From Spirosoma taeanense (lineage in GTDB: Bacteria > Bacteroidota > Bacteroidia > Cytophagales > Spirosomataceae), in contig NZ_CP053435.1 in NCBI RefSeq assembly GCF_013127955.1, forward strand, positions 4,650,001-4,714,000: a stretch of 64,000 nt of DNA, written 5' to 3'. The position numbers and the translations under genes are program-made. A model generated the notes under the pieces. It was not told the DNA's origin, searched no databases, and saw nothing but the letters and a program-made list of their open reading frames with translations. Positions 62,991-64,000 of the stretch are shown here, piece after piece; position 1 is the stretch's first letter, and every line of letters begins with the position of its first letter.

Positions 62991-64000
62991 TTACCGGCGT
63001 GTTTGTCCGTCGGATTCAGTAGATAAGGTCAGCCAGCCCGTTTGGCCGTCGGCTCCACGCACCAGCTGGAATGAACCAACTTTAGCCAGAATATCCACCG
63101 AAGAACCCGGCGAAAGCGTTTTGATAATAGCCGCCGAAGGGTTGGCAGCGTCCAGCAAATTGCTGGTTGTCGGCAGATTCAGACGCCGGAGTGGTCGGCT
63201 GACCGTTTCGGTAGTGCTGCTTGCGACGTAACCCGTCTGGCCATCAGGCAGTTCGACGCGTAACCAGGACTCAGTGCCACCCACAATGGTCATTAATGCG
63301 GCTTTTGGAAGCTCCTGTAAAACGGATGCGTCGCTGCCGGGACCTGACCGCACTACCGAGCGAGCCGCCGATACTCGTACCGAATCGCCCAGTCGCGATT
63401 CGGCTAATAAAGTTTGTTTTGCCGGGCCCCGCCCGAGCCGGATGAAGGGCAGCGGATCGGTTGCTCCTTCGCCGAAACCGTAAATACCAAAATGCAGGTG
63501 CGGGCCGGTTGTCCGGGCATTCCCCGTATTGCCAACGAAACCGACCGTATCGCCTGCCGCAACTCGCTGGCCATTGGCCACATTCCAGCGGTCAAGGTGG
63601 GCGTAATAAAGCCGGATGCTCCGTTCATTATTAGACAGGAAGACGACGTTACCGCCCAGCCGGTTGGTACCTACCCCCGAAATAATTCCATCAACAGACG
63701 CAATGGCCGGGGTACCCCTCGGAGCGAAAATATCTACGCCTTCGTGCCGGCGACGGCCGGCATCGCGGGATGCGCCAAAGAAACTGCTGATCTGACGACC
63801 GTCGCGCCCCTGCACCGGAAAGCTCAGGGCAGGTTCGCGGGTAATTGAAATCGTATAGCTGGCGCTCCGAAGCAGTTCGGGCTGAATACGAATCAGGTAG
63901 CTCTGCGTACGGCGTGGCTCCCAGGCTAAAATATTTGTGTCGGCTTTGGAAGAAGCCAGCAGACTGGTTTTTCCCCGAGCCTCCAGCGCAAACACATCGA
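62991..64000 (-). CDS. M23 metallopeptidase with SH3-like domains (5' end outside window)
   Basis: The frame runs off the window end; the visible part is about 336 codons and the first in-frame ATG at 63995 is probably internal. A LytM/M23 core carries the Zn ligands in RRHEGVDIFAP (HxxxD) and GPHLHFGIYG (HxH), with the catalytic-side His in YYAHLDRW. Two SH3b-like domains follow (about 215-330 of the visible part, with SWLRVELPDGQTGYVAS and QLVRGADGQTGWLTL). The enzyme should cut peptidoglycan cross-bridges or act as a lytic regulator in the periplasm; the SH3 domains would bind the wall. Confidence 0.9.
   Translation of the reverse strand, partial: DVFALEARGKTSLLASSKADTNILAWEPRRTQSYLIRIQPELLRSASYTISITREPALSFPVQGRDGRQISSFFGASRDAGRRRHEGVDIFAPRGTPAIASVDGIISGVGTNRLGGNVVFLSNNERSIRLYYAHLDRWNVANGQRVAAGDTVGFVGNTGNARTTGPHLHFGIYGFGEGATDPLPFIRLGRGPAKQTLLAESRLGDSVRVSAARSVVRSGPGSDASVLQELPKAALMTIVGGTESWLRVELPDGQTGYVASSTTETVSRPLRRLNLPTTSNLLDAANPSAAIIKTLSPGSSVDILAKVGSFQLVRGADGQTGWLTLSTESDGQTRR

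Overview
The window is a 64 kb chromosomal piece of a member of the Bacteroidota, most likely order Cytophagales in the Spirosoma/Fibrella/Larkinella neighbourhood (inference from gene content, not from a database search). Supporting signs are promoters of the Bacteroidota type (TTG, about 20 nt, TAnnTTTG) in front of several operons, little Shine-Dalgarno sequence, the block nusB - YtxH - DUF1573 - yajC - YbbR - coaE, gldE beside ssb and mutY, a 29-residue ribosomal-type peptide in front of RNase G, long NusB and RsbRD-type proteins, and many lipoproteins. It is gene-dense and mostly core genome. I saw no tRNA, rRNA, insertion sequence, prophage or CRISPR array.

Layout. 1-8.4 kb: the end of a beta-propeller (Reg_prop/Y_Y_Y) NarL-type sensor kinase, a lipoprotein, then the nusB-to-coaE operon and a DUF4136 lipoprotein. 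8.4-16.2 kb: a sugar nucleotidyltransferase and a phenylalanine/tyrosine degradation cluster (homogentisate dioxygenase, 4-hydroxyphenylpyruvate dioxygenase, phenylalanine hydroxylase, MarR regulator, fumarylacetoacetase, flavin reductase). 16.2-25.5 kb: gamma-glutamyltransferase, alpha/beta hydrolase, MacB-type permease, a small membrane protein, a large membrane-anchored patatin-like lipase and recA. 25.6-31.6 kb (minus): citrate synthase, an amidohydrolase, a small membrane protein and uvrA. 31.9-32.5 kb: a DUF2281-like/VapC toxin-antitoxin pair with an operator on its promoter. 32.6-41.4 kb: a subtilisin-like protease, DUF3500 protein, LBF_2804-like membrane protein, gldE-ssb-mutY, an HU-like protein and a TPR protein. 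41.5-43.3 kb: the 29-aa ribosomal-type peptide and RNase E/G.

43.4-47.2 kb is the most unusual stretch. A 54-residue peptide gene with its own promoter lies 12 bp upstream of an LpxL-like acyltransferase whose C-terminus looks like a PqqD-type peptide-binding domain. Divergent from it is a membrane-bound LytTR regulator, then a LuxR-type regulator with a degenerate receiver, then a perfect 33-bp inverted repeat carrying four copies of GAAATCACC just upstream of a good promoter. The acyltransferase and peptide look like a small, possibly undescribed modified-peptide system.

47.4-57.3 kb: dnaG, a vanadium-haloperoxidase/PAP2 lipoprotein, the tail-specific protease Prc with an FKBP-type isomerase, and an isolated atpA-atpG pair. 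57.4-61.8 kb: a stressosome operon, RsbR - RsbS - RsbT - (RsbW/T-like ATPase fused to PP2C) - histidine kinase, in which the kinase carries a degenerate RsbT-like domain at its N-terminus. 62.0-64.0 kb: another DUF4136 lipoprotein, a small coiled-coil membrane protein and the end of an M23 peptidase with SH3-like domains that runs off the window.

Many convergent gene pairs are separated by long perfect hairpins (arms of 10-26 bp) that probably terminate transcription from both sides.
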